A stretch of DNA of 38,808 nt from an uncultured Paracoccaceae bacterium (GTDB lineage Bacteria > Pseudomonadota > Alphaproteobacteria > Rhodobacterales > Rhodobacteraceae). The notes beneath the pieces are model-generated. The model searched no databases, had not been told where the DNA came from, and was given only the letters and a program-made list of their open reading frames with translations. Position numbers and translations under genes: made by a program. Position 1 is the first letter of the stretch, and every line of letters starts with the position of its first letter. Shown one piece after another: positions 1 to 8,170 of the stretch. The stretch is from contig CALIZF010000009.1 of the NCBI GenBank assembly GCA_938028765.1, positions 1-38,808 on the forward strand, in the 5' to 3' direction.

Positions 1-94
1 GCCGCTCGGCCGCGAAGCCGATCATGTCGCGCAGCACATCCGCGTCAGGGGTCTTCTCGACCATGCTGCGCCGGGTCATCATCTCGTCGGTCAT
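1..94 (-). mobile_element. IS256-family transposase, N-terminal fragment cut by the window edge
   Basis: Read on the minus strand, an ATG at 94 is preceded by a GGAGAG ribosome-binding site. It opens a frame running off the window start after about 31 codons. The peptide begins MTDEMM and continues through [20 protein letters not shown]. This is the typical amino-terminal pattern of IS256/Mutator-type transposases in alphaproteobacteria, where the segment precedes an ME-E-rich zinc-binding and DDE catalytic region. The catalytic part is outside the window, so I cannot say whether the element is intact. I could not identify its terminal inverted repeat with confidence between 95 and 296. The family call rests on recognition of the N-terminal motif only. 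Confidence 0.68.
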
Positions 95-296
95 CGGGGC
101 TCTCCGGTCCAGGTTGGCGTTCGCACCCCGACCCTGCCGAAGAACCGCCGATGACCACCCGCGCCGCCGCCCGCCCGCCACGGCGCCCTCCGAAAGCCCG
201 CACGCGGGCGGCAAAGCTACCGGCGAGCCACACCGCCACCGGGGACACGACCCCACATCGCCGCGCCGGCGGGCATCCTATGTCAGGTGCGGAACA

Positions 297-1151
297 CTAG
301 CGCCGCGGGCCGAACTGCCGCCGCACGATGGCCAGAAGCCGCGCCTGCAGCCGCGCCGTGCGCAGGCGCAGGGGCATTGCCGCATGGACGGGTTGCGTCA
401 GCACCGGCGCGTCCGCGACCGGCCGCGCGGTGCCGGCGGCATGGAGCGCCGCCGCCGTATCCTCGGGCACATAGGCCGACCCGCCGAGCGCCGCGAGAAG
501 CCCCGCCACGCCGGCGGCCTGCCCGGTCGCCAGCGTCGCCTCGGCCAGGTGCGGCAGCGCGGCCGCATGGGCCTCGGCGAAGGCGGGGGCATAGTTCCCG
601 AGGATGTAGCGGTCTGCCGCAACCTCCGAAAGGCGCGCGGCATGGGTCGAGACCATGCGGTAGCGCAGGTCGCCGACGGTTTCGGTGTGCAGGTCGGGGT
701 GCGGGTGTGGGGTGTAGAGCACCGCGAAGTCCAGCCGCCCCGCCCCGAGGTCTGCGCACATCTGCGCCGAATAATCGAGTTCGATGTAAAACCCCGTGTC
801 GGGCAGCGCCCGGCGGAATGCCGCCAGCCATTCGCCCAGCCGCGCACCGGCCAGGTCGTGCTGGATGCCGACCCGCACCGTCAGCGCGACCGGCCCGGCC
901 CCCCGTGCGGCGCGGCGGGCCTCCTCCCACCCGCGGACGAGGGCGCGGGCGTGGGGCGCGAAGCGCAGGCCCTCGGTCGTCAGCCGTGCCCCCGCCCGCC
1001 CGCGGGTCAGGAGCGCTGCGCCGACCGCCGCCTCGAGCGCGCGTAGCCGGCCCGAGACGGTGGACTGCGTGACCCCCAGCCGCTCTGCCGTGCGGTGGAA
1101 GCTGCCGGTTTCCACGAGGTCGAGGAAGGTGGAAAGCTGTGCGTCGTCCAT
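297..1151 (-). CDS. LysR-family transcriptional regulator
   Basis: This 284-residue protein has the usual LysR length and layout. An N-terminal winged helix-turn-helix lies at about residues 1-60 (FLDLVETGSFHRTAERLGVT followed by QSTVSGRLRALE), and a periplasmic-binding-protein-like effector domain starts near residue 90. It is transcribed away from the FAD-GcvT gene that starts about 157 bases to its right, the classic LysR arrangement for controlling a divergent catabolic operon. A 17-base palindrome just upstream of its start is a good candidate operator. The effector is probably the substrate of the neighbouring amine pathway or an intermediate of it, which is inference. The ATG at 1151 starts exactly at the HTH and is the natural start. 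Confidence 0.93.
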   Translation of the reverse strand: MDDAQLSTFLDLVETGSFHRTAERLGVTQSTVSGRLRALEAAVGAALLTRGRAGARLTTEGLRFAPHARALVRGWEEARRAARGAGPVALTVRVGIQHDLAGARLGEWLAAFRRALPDTGFYIELDYSAQMCADLGAGRLDFAVLYTPHPHPDLHTETVGDLRYRMVSTHAARLSEVAADRYILGNYAPAFAEAHAAALPHLAEATLATGQAAGVAGLLAALGGSAYVPEDTAAALHAAGTARPVADAPVLTQPVHAAMPLRLRTARLQARLLAIVRRQFGPRR

Positions 1152-1158
1152 GGCGCCT

Positions 1159-1175
1159 GATCGGATTTTCCGATC
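1159..1175. promoter_or_regulatory. Candidate LysR operator (perfect 17-bp palindrome)
   Basis: The sequence GATCGGATTTTCCGATC has 7-base arms with a TTT centre. It contains the LysR-type T-N11-A signature (T at 1161, A at 1173) as the inner TCGGA/TCCGA repeat. It lies 8 bases upstream of the lysR start codon in the intergenic region shared with the divergent FAD-GcvT gene. That position fits a site for autorepression and divergent activation. Binding is inferred, not shown. Confidence 0.6.
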
Positions 1176-1308
1176 GATAACGCGCGTCCTGCCGAATTGA
1201 AAGCGGGGGCCGCCGGGCCGATAGTGGCGGCGTGGCAGGCCGGTGCGCGACGCCGGGCGGCGGATGCGCGCGTGTGGGGCGATCGACGAGGCAGGCGGGG
1301 GCAGGGGC

Positions 1309-3735
1309 GTGACGGAGCTGGCGAGAACGGCGCGGGTGGTGGTGATCGGCGGCGGCGCGGTCGGCGCGTCCTGCCTTTATCATCTGGCGAAGGCCGGCTG
1401 GACCGATGCGCTGCTGCTCGAACGCAACGAGCTGACCGCCGGGTCAACCTGGCACGCGGCGGGCAATGTGCCCACGTTCTCGTCCTCCTGGTCGATCATG
1501 AACATGCAGCGCTATTCGGCCGCGCTCTACCGCGGCCTGGCGGCGGCGGTCGATTATCCGATGAACTACCACGTCACGGGGTCGGTCCGGCTGGGCCACA
1601 CCGAGGAACGGCGGCGCGAGTTCGCGCGCGTCGTCGGCATGGGCCGGTATCAGGGGATGGAGCTTGCGCTGCTCGACCCCGCCGAGATCCGCGACCGCTA
1701 TCCCTTCGTCGAGACGCACGACCTGACCGGCGCGCTCTACGATCCCTGCGATGGCGACATCGACCCCGCGCAGCTCACGCAGGCGCTGGCCAAGGGCGCG
1801 CGGATGCTGGGCGCGCGGATCGAGCGGTTCTGCCCCGTCACCGGCGTGCGGCGCGAGGGGGGCGAGTGGGTGATCGAGACGCCGAAGGGCGCGGTGCGCT
1901 GCGAGGTGGTGGTGAACGCGGCCGGCTACTATGCCGGCCGGGTCGGCGCGATGTTCGGCCGCCGCGTGCCGATGATGGTGATGAGCCACCAGTATCTGCT
2001 GTTCGACACGATCCCGGAACTCGAGGCCTGGAGCCGGGCCGAGGGGCGCAAGCTGCCGCTGCTGCGGGATGTCGATTCGTCCTACTACCTGCGGCAGGAA
2101 AAGTTCGGGTTCAACCTCGGACCCTACGAGAATCCCTGCCGCGCGCACTGGACGGGCGGGGACGATCCGATGCCCGAGGATTTCAGCTTCCAGCTCTTCC
2201 CCGACGACCTCGACCGTCTGGAATGGTGGATCGAGGATGCCGCGCGACGGGTGCCGCTGTTGGCCGAGGCAAAGTTGCAGAAGGTGATCAACGGCCCCAT
2301 TCCCTACACGCCCGATGGCAACCCGCTGATCGGCCCGATGCCGGGGGTGCCGAATGCCTTTGAGGCTTGCGTGTTCACCTTCGGCATCTGTCAGGCCGGG
2401 GGCGCGGGCAAGGTGCTGGCCGAATGGGTGACGGAAGGGGCGACCGAATGGGACATGTGGTCCTGCGACCCCCGCCGCTTCACCGGGTGGGAGGATGACG
2501 CCTACTGCGTTGCCAAGGGGATGGAGGTCTACGGGCACGAATACGCCATCCATTTCCCCACCCATGCCTGGCCCGCCGGGCGCGACCGGAAGCTGTCGCC
2601 GCTGCACGACCGGCTGAAGGCGCGCGGGGCGCAGTTCGCGCCCTACAACGGGTGGGAACGCGCGACCTGGTTCGCCCGGCCGGGCGACGACACGTCGGAA
2701 GAGGCGCAGCGCACCTTCCGCCGCGAAGGGCCCTGGTGGGGCGCGATGAAGGCCGAGGCCGAGGCGGTGCGCGACCATGTCGGTGTGCTCGACCTGCCCG
2801 GCTTCTCGCGCTTCGACCTGGCGGGGCCGGGGGCGGCGGCCTGGCTCGATGCGCGCGTCGCCGGACGGCTGCCGCGCGAGGGGCGTATCGGCCTTGCCTA
2901 TTTCCCCGACGACAAGGGGCGGATCGTCACCGAGATGAGCGTGATGCGCACCGGCCCCGAGGCCTTCACCCTCATCACCGCCGCAGTGGCGCAGGCGCAC
3001 GACCGCGACTGGCTGGCGCGGGACCTCGCACCCGGCTTGACGCTGACCGACCGGACGGACGAATTCTCCACCCTCATCGTCAGCGGCCCCGCGTCGCGCG
3101 CGCTGCTCGCGCCGCTGGCCGAGGCGGATCTGGCGCTGCCCTGGCTGACGCATCAGGCGGCGCGGGTGGCCGGGCGGCCCTGCCGGCTGGTGCGGGTGAG
3201 TTTCGCCGGCGAACTCGGCTGGGAGGTGCACGCGGCCCCGGCCGATATCCCGCCGATCTGGGACGCGCTGGTGGCGGGCGGCGCGGTGCCCTTCGGCATG
3301 TTCGCGCTGAACAGCCTGCGCGTGGAGAAGGGCTATCGCGCCTGGAAGGGTGATCTTTCGACCGACTACACGCTCTTGCAGGGGGGGCTCGAGCGGTTCA
3401 TCGACTGGGGCAAGGCGTTCCGCGGGCGGGCGGCGCTGGCGGCCGAGAAGCAGCGCGGGGTGACGAAGCGGTTCGTGACCCTGAAGGTTGACAGCCCCGG
3501 CTTCGATCCCCCCTACATGTCCACACTCTGGCACGGGGACCGGGTGGCGGGCGAGGTGACCTCTGCCGCGTGGGGCTTCCGCGTCGGCGCGTGCCTGGCG
3601 CTCGGGATGCTGCGGGCGGACCTCGCGGTGCCGGGAACGGCGGTCGAGGTCGAGGTCTTTGGCGACCGCCGGCCGGCGACGGTGCTGCCGGATGCCCCGG
3701 CCTGGGATCCCGCGAACGAACGGCTGCGCGCATGA
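1309..3735 (+). CDS. FAD-dependent oxidoreductase fused to GcvT-like aminomethyltransferase domain (dimethylglycine/sarcosine dehydrogenase type), copy 1
   Basis: With a GTG start at 1309 the protein has 808 residues, the usual size of DMGDH/SARDH-type enzymes. The frame is open further upstream, with ATG codons at 1243 and 1264, so the start is uncertain. An N-terminal dinucleotide fold carries GGGAVG at residues 14-19. GSTWHAAG follows with His49 at the position where dimethylglycine and sarcosine dehydrogenases attach FAD covalently. After the oxidase domain (to about residue 370), a linker and GcvT N- and C-terminal domains fill the second half (from SPLHDRLKARG). Family members oxidise an N-methyl group and pass the one-carbon unit to tetrahydrofolate. 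The gene overlaps the next by ATGA, so it heads an operon. The exact N-methyl substrate is not readable. Confidence 0.9.
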   Translation: MTELARTARVVVIGGGAVGASCLYHLAKAGWTDALLLERNELTAGSTWHAAGNVPTFSSSWSIMNMQRYSAALYRGLAAAVDYPMNYHVTGSVRLGHTEERRREFARVVGMGRYQGMELALLDPAEIRDRYPFVETHDLTGALYDPCDGDIDPAQLTQALAKGARMLGARIERFCPVTGVRREGGEWVIETPKGAVRCEVVVNAAGYYAGRVGAMFGRRVPMMVMSHQYLLFDTIPELEAWSRAEGRKLPLLRDVDSSYYLRQEKFGFNLGPYENPCRAHWTGGDDPMPEDFSFQLFPDDLDRLEWWIEDAARRVPLLAEAKLQKVINGPIPYTPDGNPLIGPMPGVPNAFEACVFTFGICQAGGAGKVLAEWVTEGATEWDMWSCDPRRFTGWEDDAYCVAKGMEVYGHEYAIHFPTHAWPAGRDRKLSPLHDRLKARGAQFAPYNGWERATWFARPGDDTSEEAQRTFRREGPWWGAMKAEAEAVRDHVGVLDLPGFSRFDLAGPGAAAWLDARVAGRLPREGRIGLAYFPDDKGRIVTEMSVMRTGPEAFTLITAAVAQAHDRDWLARDLAPGLTLTDRTDEFSTLIVSGPASRALLAPLAEADLALPWLTHQAARVAGRPCRLVRVSFAGELGWEVHAAPADIPPIWDALVAGGAVPFGMFALNSLRVEKGYRAWKGDLSTDYTLLQGGLERFIDWGKAFRGRAALAAEKQRGVTKRFVTLKVDSPGFDPPYMSTLWHGDRVAGEVTSAAWGFRVGACLALGMLRADLAVPGTAVEVEVFGDRRPATVLPDAPAWDPANERLRA

Positions 3736-4760
3736 CGGCGATTCCCGCCACCATGGCGGCCGTTCTGCTGACCCGCCACGGCGGGCCCGAGGCGCTGGAG
3801 TGGCGGACGGACGTGCCGGTGCCGGTTCCGGGCCCCGGCGAGGCGCTGGTGCAGGTGCTGGCGGCGGGGGTGAACGCGACCGACATCAACACCCGCGTCG
3901 GGTGGTACGGGACCGACCGGGCGGCGGGATGGTCGGGCGCGATGGCCTTTCCGCGCATCCAGGGCTCGGACCTCTGCGGTCGGGTCGTGGCGCAGGGGCC
4001 GGGCGTGTCCGCACCCCCCCTGGGCGCACGGGTGATCTGCCCGACGACGCAGGCTGACCCCGACCGCCCCGCGGCGGCGCGCGCCATCGGATCGGACTAT
4101 GACGGGGCCTTCGCGCAGTTCTGCGCGGTGCCAGCCCGGCATCTTTTCGACGTGACGGCGGCCCCCCTGACGGATGCGGAGCTTGGCGCGATCCCCTGTT
4201 CGCACGGGGCGGCGCAGGTGATGGTGCGCCGCGCCGGCGTCGGGCCGGGCGAGACCGTGCTGGTCACGGGGGCGTCGGGCGGCGTCGGCCTCGCGGCGGT
4301 GGAGCTTGCGCGGCTTGCAGGTGCGCGGGTGATCGGGCAGTGCTCGCCCGCCCATGCGGATGCTGTGGCCGCAGCCGGGGCAGAGCCCGTCCGGCGCGAC
4401 TGGTCGCCCGGCCCGGCCAGCCTCGACGTGGTGATCGACGCGGTCGGCGGGCCGGGCTGGGGCGCGCGGCTGGCGGCGCTGCGCCCCGGCGGCCGCTGCG
4501 CGGTGGCGGGCGCGGTGGCCGGGCCGGTGGTGGAGACCGATCTGCGCACCGTCTATCTTGCCGACCTGACGATCTATGGCTGCACAAGGCCGGGGCCGGG
4601 GGATTTTGCGGCGCTGGTCGATCTTGTGATCGCGGGCCGCGTCCGGCCGCGGATCGCCGCGACCTGGCCGATGCGCGACATCGCCCGGGCGCAGGCCGCG
4701 TTCTCTGCCGGCGCCGTCGCGGGCAAGCATGTGTTGATCCCGCCGGAGGTCGTGCCATGA
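3732..4760 (+). CDS. Zinc-free MDR-family (quinone oxidoreductase-type) NAD(P)H-dependent oxidoreductase
   Basis: This 342-residue protein has a GroES-like N-terminal half and a Rossmann half containing GASGGVGLAA, the nucleotide-binding motif of the quinone-oxidoreductase branch of medium-chain dehydrogenases. The structural-zinc cysteine cluster of classical alcohol dehydrogenases is not visible. A conserved NATDINTR segment lies near residue 50. The start is the ATG overlapping the preceding stop (ATGA, 3732-3735), and the stop overlaps the next start in the same way (4757-4760). The gene is therefore very likely translationally coupled to both neighbours. Its place between a flavoprotein demethylase and a homocysteine methyltransferase suggests a role in processing the carbon skeleton left after demethylation, or in aldehyde or quinone reduction. 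The substrate is unknown. Confidence 0.85.
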   Translation: MTAIPATMAAVLLTRHGGPEALEWRTDVPVPVPGPGEALVQVLAAGVNATDINTRVGWYGTDRAAGWSGAMAFPRIQGSDLCGRVVAQGPGVSAPPLGARVICPTTQADPDRPAAARAIGSDYDGAFAQFCAVPARHLFDVTAAPLTDAELGAIPCSHGAAQVMVRRAGVGPGETVLVTGASGGVGLAAVELARLAGARVIGQCSPAHADAVAAAGAEPVRRDWSPGPASLDVVIDAVGGPGWGARLAALRPGGRCAVAGAVAGPVVETDLRTVYLADLTIYGCTRPGPGDFAALVDLVIAGRVRPRIAATWPMRDIARAQAAFSAGAVAGKHVLIPPEVVP

Positions 4761-5647
4761 CCGTGACCATCCTCGACGGCGGCATGGGGCAGGAGCTGCT
4801 CGCCCGGTCGGGCGATGCGCCGACGCCGCTGTGGTCCACCCGGGTGATGATGGATCATCCGGGGCTCGTTGCGCAGGTCCATGCCGACTATTTCGCCGCC
4901 GGGGCCGAGGTTGCGACGACCAACACCTACGCCATCCACCGCGACCGCCTGCGCGCCGCTGGGATCGAGGACCGTTTCGCCGCGCTTCACGCCCAGGCGC
5001 TGGCCGAGGCGCGGGCGGCCCGCGATGCCCACGGATCGGGCCGGATCGCGGGGTCGATCGGGCCGCTGGTGGCGTCCTACCGACCCGAGGTGCACCCGCC
5101 CTTCGAGGCCGCCGTGCCGCTCTACGCCGAGGTGGCGGGGCTCCTCGGGCCGCAGGTCGATCTGATCCTGTGCGAAACCGTTGCCTCGCTCGCCCATGCC
5201 GATGCGGTGCTCGCGGGTGCGCAGGCGGCGCGGCGGCCCGTGTGGCTCGCCGTGACGGTGATGGACACGGACGGGACGCGCCTGCGCTCGGGCGAGGCGG
5301 TGGCGGACCTCGCCCGCGTCCTGCGCGGGCGCGCGGCGGCGGTGCTGGCCAACTGTTCGGCGCCCGAGGCGATGACCGCCGCTCTTCCGGCGCTTGCCCG
5401 GCTCGGCCCGCCCTTCGGCGCCTACGCCAACGGCTTCAGGCGGATCACCGAGGATTTCCTGAAGGACCGCCCCACGGTCGATGCGCTGGAGGCCCGGCCC
5501 GACATGACGCCCGACCGTTATGCAGGCTTTGCCCGCAGCTGGGCCGCGCAGGGCGCGACGATCATCGGCGGCTGCTGCGAGACGACGCCGGCACATATCG
5601 CCGCCGTCGTTCGGGCGCTAGACGGAACCACGGAGGCAAGCGCATGA
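4757..5647 (+). CDS. Homocysteine S-methyltransferase family protein (Zn-dependent, BHMT/MmuM type)
   Basis: This 296-residue single-domain TIM-barrel methyltransferase starts with ILDGGMGQEL, the family opening. It carries the zinc ligands expected of the Pfam S-methyl_trans family: a cysteine in ANCSAPEAM and a Cys pair in IIGGCCETTPAHI near the C terminus. Family members methylate homocysteine using betaine, S-methylmethionine or a methylated corrinoid or folate as donor. The protein is too short to hold MetH cobalamin or folate domains. Both ends overlap flanking genes by four bases, which places it firmly inside the demethylation operon. I infer that it captures a methyl group from the pathway substrate as methionine. 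Whether the donor is a small betaine or a protein-bound methyl is open. Confidence 0.9.
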   Translation: MTVTILDGGMGQELLARSGDAPTPLWSTRVMMDHPGLVAQVHADYFAAGAEVATTNTYAIHRDRLRAAGIEDRFAALHAQALAEARAARDAHGSGRIAGSIGPLVASYRPEVHPPFEAAVPLYAEVAGLLGPQVDLILCETVASLAHADAVLAGAQAARRPVWLAVTVMDTDGTRLRSGEAVADLARVLRGRAAAVLANCSAPEAMTAALPALARLGPPFGAYANGFRRITEDFLKDRPTVDALEARPDMTPDRYAGFARSWAAQGATIIGGCCETTPAHIAAVVRALDGTTEASA

Positions 5648-8085
5648 CGACGCTACCGGATCGCGCTCAGGCGGTCATCATCGGCGGAGGCGTGTCGGGC
5701 TGTTCGGTCGCCTATCATCTGGCGAAGGCGGGCTGGACCGACATCGTGCTTCTGGAACGGCGGCAGCTGACCTGCGGCACGACCTGGCACGCAGCGGGGC
5801 TGATCGGGCAGTTGCGCGGCTCGGCCAACATGACCCGGCTTGCACGCTATTCGGCCGACCTCTACCGCGGGCTCGAGGCCGAGACGGGCATCGCCACCGG
5901 GATGCGGCAGACGGGCTCGATCTCGGTCGCGCTCACGCCAGACCGGCATACCGAGCTTTTGCGGCAGGCCACCGTCGCGCGCGCCTTCGGCGTGGAGGTG
6001 CACGAGATTTCGCCCGCCGAGGCCAAGGCGATGTATCCCCTTCTGAACATCGAGGGCGTGGTGGGCGCGGTGCACCTGCCGCTCGACGGCCAGTGCGACC
6101 CAGCCAACATCGCCATGGCGCTCGCCCGGGGCGCGCGGCAGCGGGGGGCGCGCATCGTCGAGGGGGTGGAGGCCACGGGTGTCACCCAGGGGGGCGGTTG
6201 CGTCACCGGCGTGACCTGGCGGGCGCCCGACGGGGCCGAGGGGCGGATCGCGGCGGATGTGGTGGTGAACTGCGGCGGCATGTGGGGGCGCGATCTGGCC
6301 CGCGCAGCCGGCGTCACGCTGCCGCTGCACGCCTGCGAACACTTCTACCTGATCACTGAACCGGTCGCCGGGCTTGAACAACTCCCGGTCCTGCGGGTGC
6401 CTGACGAATGCGCCTACTACAAGGTCGATGCCGGCAAGATGATGCTGGGCGCCTTCGAGCCGGTGGCCAAGCCCTGGGGCATGGAGGGCATCCGCCCCGA
6501 CTTCGCCTTCGACACCCTGCCCGAGGACTGGGACCATTTCGCCCCGATCCTCGAGATGGCGACGCACCGGATGCCGCTGTTCGAGACCGTCGGAATCCAC
6601 ACCTTCTTCAACGGCCCGGAAAGCTTCACGCCCGACGACCGCTATTACCTCGGGGAGGCACCCGAACTTCGCGGCTACTGGATCGCGGCGGGCTACAACT
6701 CGATCGGGATCGTCTCCTCCGGCGGCGCGGGCATGGCGCTCGCCCACTGGATCACGACCGGCGAGCCCCCCTTCGACCTCTGGGAGGTGGACATCCGCCG
6801 CGCCCAGCCGTTCCAGCGCAACCGGCGGTATCTGCGTGAACGGGTGACGGAAACGCTCGGTCTGCTCTATGCTGATCACTGGCCCTACCGGCAGATGACG
6901 ACCGCCCGCGGCGTGCGCCGCTCGCCGCTGCACGACCGGCTGGCGGCGCGCGGTGCGGTGTTCGGCGAGGTTGCGGGGTGGGAACGCGCGAACTGGTTCG
7001 CGCAGGGCGACCAGCCGCGCGGCTACCGCTACGGCTGGGGGGCGCAGAACTGGTTCGGCAACCAGCGGGCCGAACACATGGCGGTGCGCGCGGCCGCGGG
7101 CCTCTTCGACATGACCTCGTTCGGCAAGCTGCGGGTGGAAGGGCGGGATGCCTGCCGCTTCCTCAACCGCCTGTGTTCGGCCGAGATGGACGTGACCCCG
7201 GGGCGGATCGTCTACACGATGCTGCTGAACGACCGCGGCGGGATCGAGGCGGATCTGACCGTCACGCGGCTGACCGAGACCGCCTATCTTCTGGTCGTCG
7301 CGGGCGCGATCACCCGGCGGGTCGAGGCCTGGCTGCACCGGCATCTGGCCGACGATTTCGCCGTCATCACCGACATGACGGCGGCCGAGGCGGTGCTGTG
7401 CCTGATGGGGCCGAAGGCGCGGGACGTGCTGGCACGGGCGACGCCCGACCCGCTCGACAACGCCGCCTTCCCCTTCGGCACTGCGAAGGAGATCGAGCTG
7501 GGCCTCGGCCTCGCCCGCGCGCATCGCGTGTCCTATGTGGGCGAGCTCGGGTGGGAGCTCTACGTCTCGACCGACATGGCGGTGCACGCCTTCGAGGCGA
7601 TCCTCGAGGCGGCTCCCGACCTTGCGCTCTGCGGGCTGCACGCGCTCGATTCCTGCCGGATCGAACGGGGCTTCCGGCACTGGGGCCACGACATCACCGA
7701 CGAGGACCATGTGATCGACGCGGGTCTGGGCTTCACCGCGCCCTCGGCCAAGCCCGGCTACATCGGGCGCGAGGCCGTCCTGCGCCGGCGCCAGACGGGG
7801 CCGGAGCGGCGGCTGGTGCAGTTCCTGATCGATCACCCCGAACCGCTGATGTTCCACAACGAGGCGGTTCTGCGCGACGGGCGGATCGTCGGCACGGTGA
7901 CCAGCGGCAACTATGGCCATGCGCTCGGCGGCGCGGTCGGGTTCGGCTGGGTGCCCTGCGCGGGCGAAGCGGCCGAGGCCGTGCTGGCCTCGGCCTATCA
8001 GATCGAGGTGGCAGGGCGGCGCTGGCCGGCGCGGGCGTCGCTTGTGCCGTTCTACGACCCGAAGGGCGAAAGGGTCCGCATGTGA
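5644..8085 (+). CDS. FAD-dependent oxidoreductase fused to GcvT-like aminomethyltransferase domain, copy 2
   Basis: This 813-residue paralogue of the enzyme at 1309-3735 has the same architecture: FAD fold with GGGVSG at residues 14-19, TTWHAAG with His49 as likely covalent FAD ligand, a linker domain, then GcvT domains from about residue 420. The two copies share blocks such as YHLAKAGWTD and SPLHDRL, but differ right after the flavin histidine. Here the sequence is LIGQLRGSANMTRLARYS; copy 1 has NVPTFSSSWSIMNMQRYS. That divergence near the flavin suggests different N-methyl substrates, for example successive dimethyl and monomethyl intermediates, which is inference. The ATG overlaps the upstream stop (ATGA). 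The gene ends the tightly overlapping part of the operon. Confidence 0.91.
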   Translation: MTTLPDRAQAVIIGGGVSGCSVAYHLAKAGWTDIVLLERRQLTCGTTWHAAGLIGQLRGSANMTRLARYSADLYRGLEAETGIATGMRQTGSISVALTPDRHTELLRQATVARAFGVEVHEISPAEAKAMYPLLNIEGVVGAVHLPLDGQCDPANIAMALARGARQRGARIVEGVEATGVTQGGGCVTGVTWRAPDGAEGRIAADVVVNCGGMWGRDLARAAGVTLPLHACEHFYLITEPVAGLEQLPVLRVPDECAYYKVDAGKMMLGAFEPVAKPWGMEGIRPDFAFDTLPEDWDHFAPILEMATHRMPLFETVGIHTFFNGPESFTPDDRYYLGEAPELRGYWIAAGYNSIGIVSSGGAGMALAHWITTGEPPFDLWEVDIRRAQPFQRNRRYLRERVTETLGLLYADHWPYRQMTTARGVRRSPLHDRLAARGAVFGEVAGWERANWFAQGDQPRGYRYGWGAQNWFGNQRAEHMAVRAAAGLFDMTSFGKLRVEGRDACRFLNRLCSAEMDVTPGRIVYTMLLNDRGGIEADLTVTRLTETAYLLVVAGAITRRVEAWLHRHLADDFAVITDMTAAEAVLCLMGPKARDVLARATPDPLDNAAFPFGTAKEIELGLGLARAHRVSYVGELGWELYVSTDMAVHAFEAILEAAPDLALCGLHALDSCRIERGFRHWGHDITDEDHVIDAGLGFTAPSAKPGYIGREAVLRRRQTGPERRLVQFLIDHPEPLMFHNEAVLRDGRIVGTVTSGNYGHALGGAVGFGWVPCAGEAAEAVLASAYQIEVAGRRWPARASLVPFYDPKGERVRM

Positions 8086-8127
8086 CGCCGGCGGCGCGGG
8101 GACATCGCGCCTGTCGCGCGCCGGCGT
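8085..8127 (+). terminator. GC-rich hairpin in the operon gap (attenuator or terminator candidate)
   Basis: The arms at 8085-8098 and 8115-8127 pair over about 13 bases with one bulged base, around a 16-base loop. The hairpin starts at the stop codon of the second FAD-GcvT gene. No T-run follows, so it may act as an RNA processing or stability element rather than a true intrinsic terminator. It separates the overlapping dehydrogenase genes from the mttB-like gene and could set their relative expression. Confidence 0.4.
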
Positions 8128-8170
8128 TCGCCCGCGTCGCGGATTTCGGTCAAGGTGAAGAGGAACGGGG

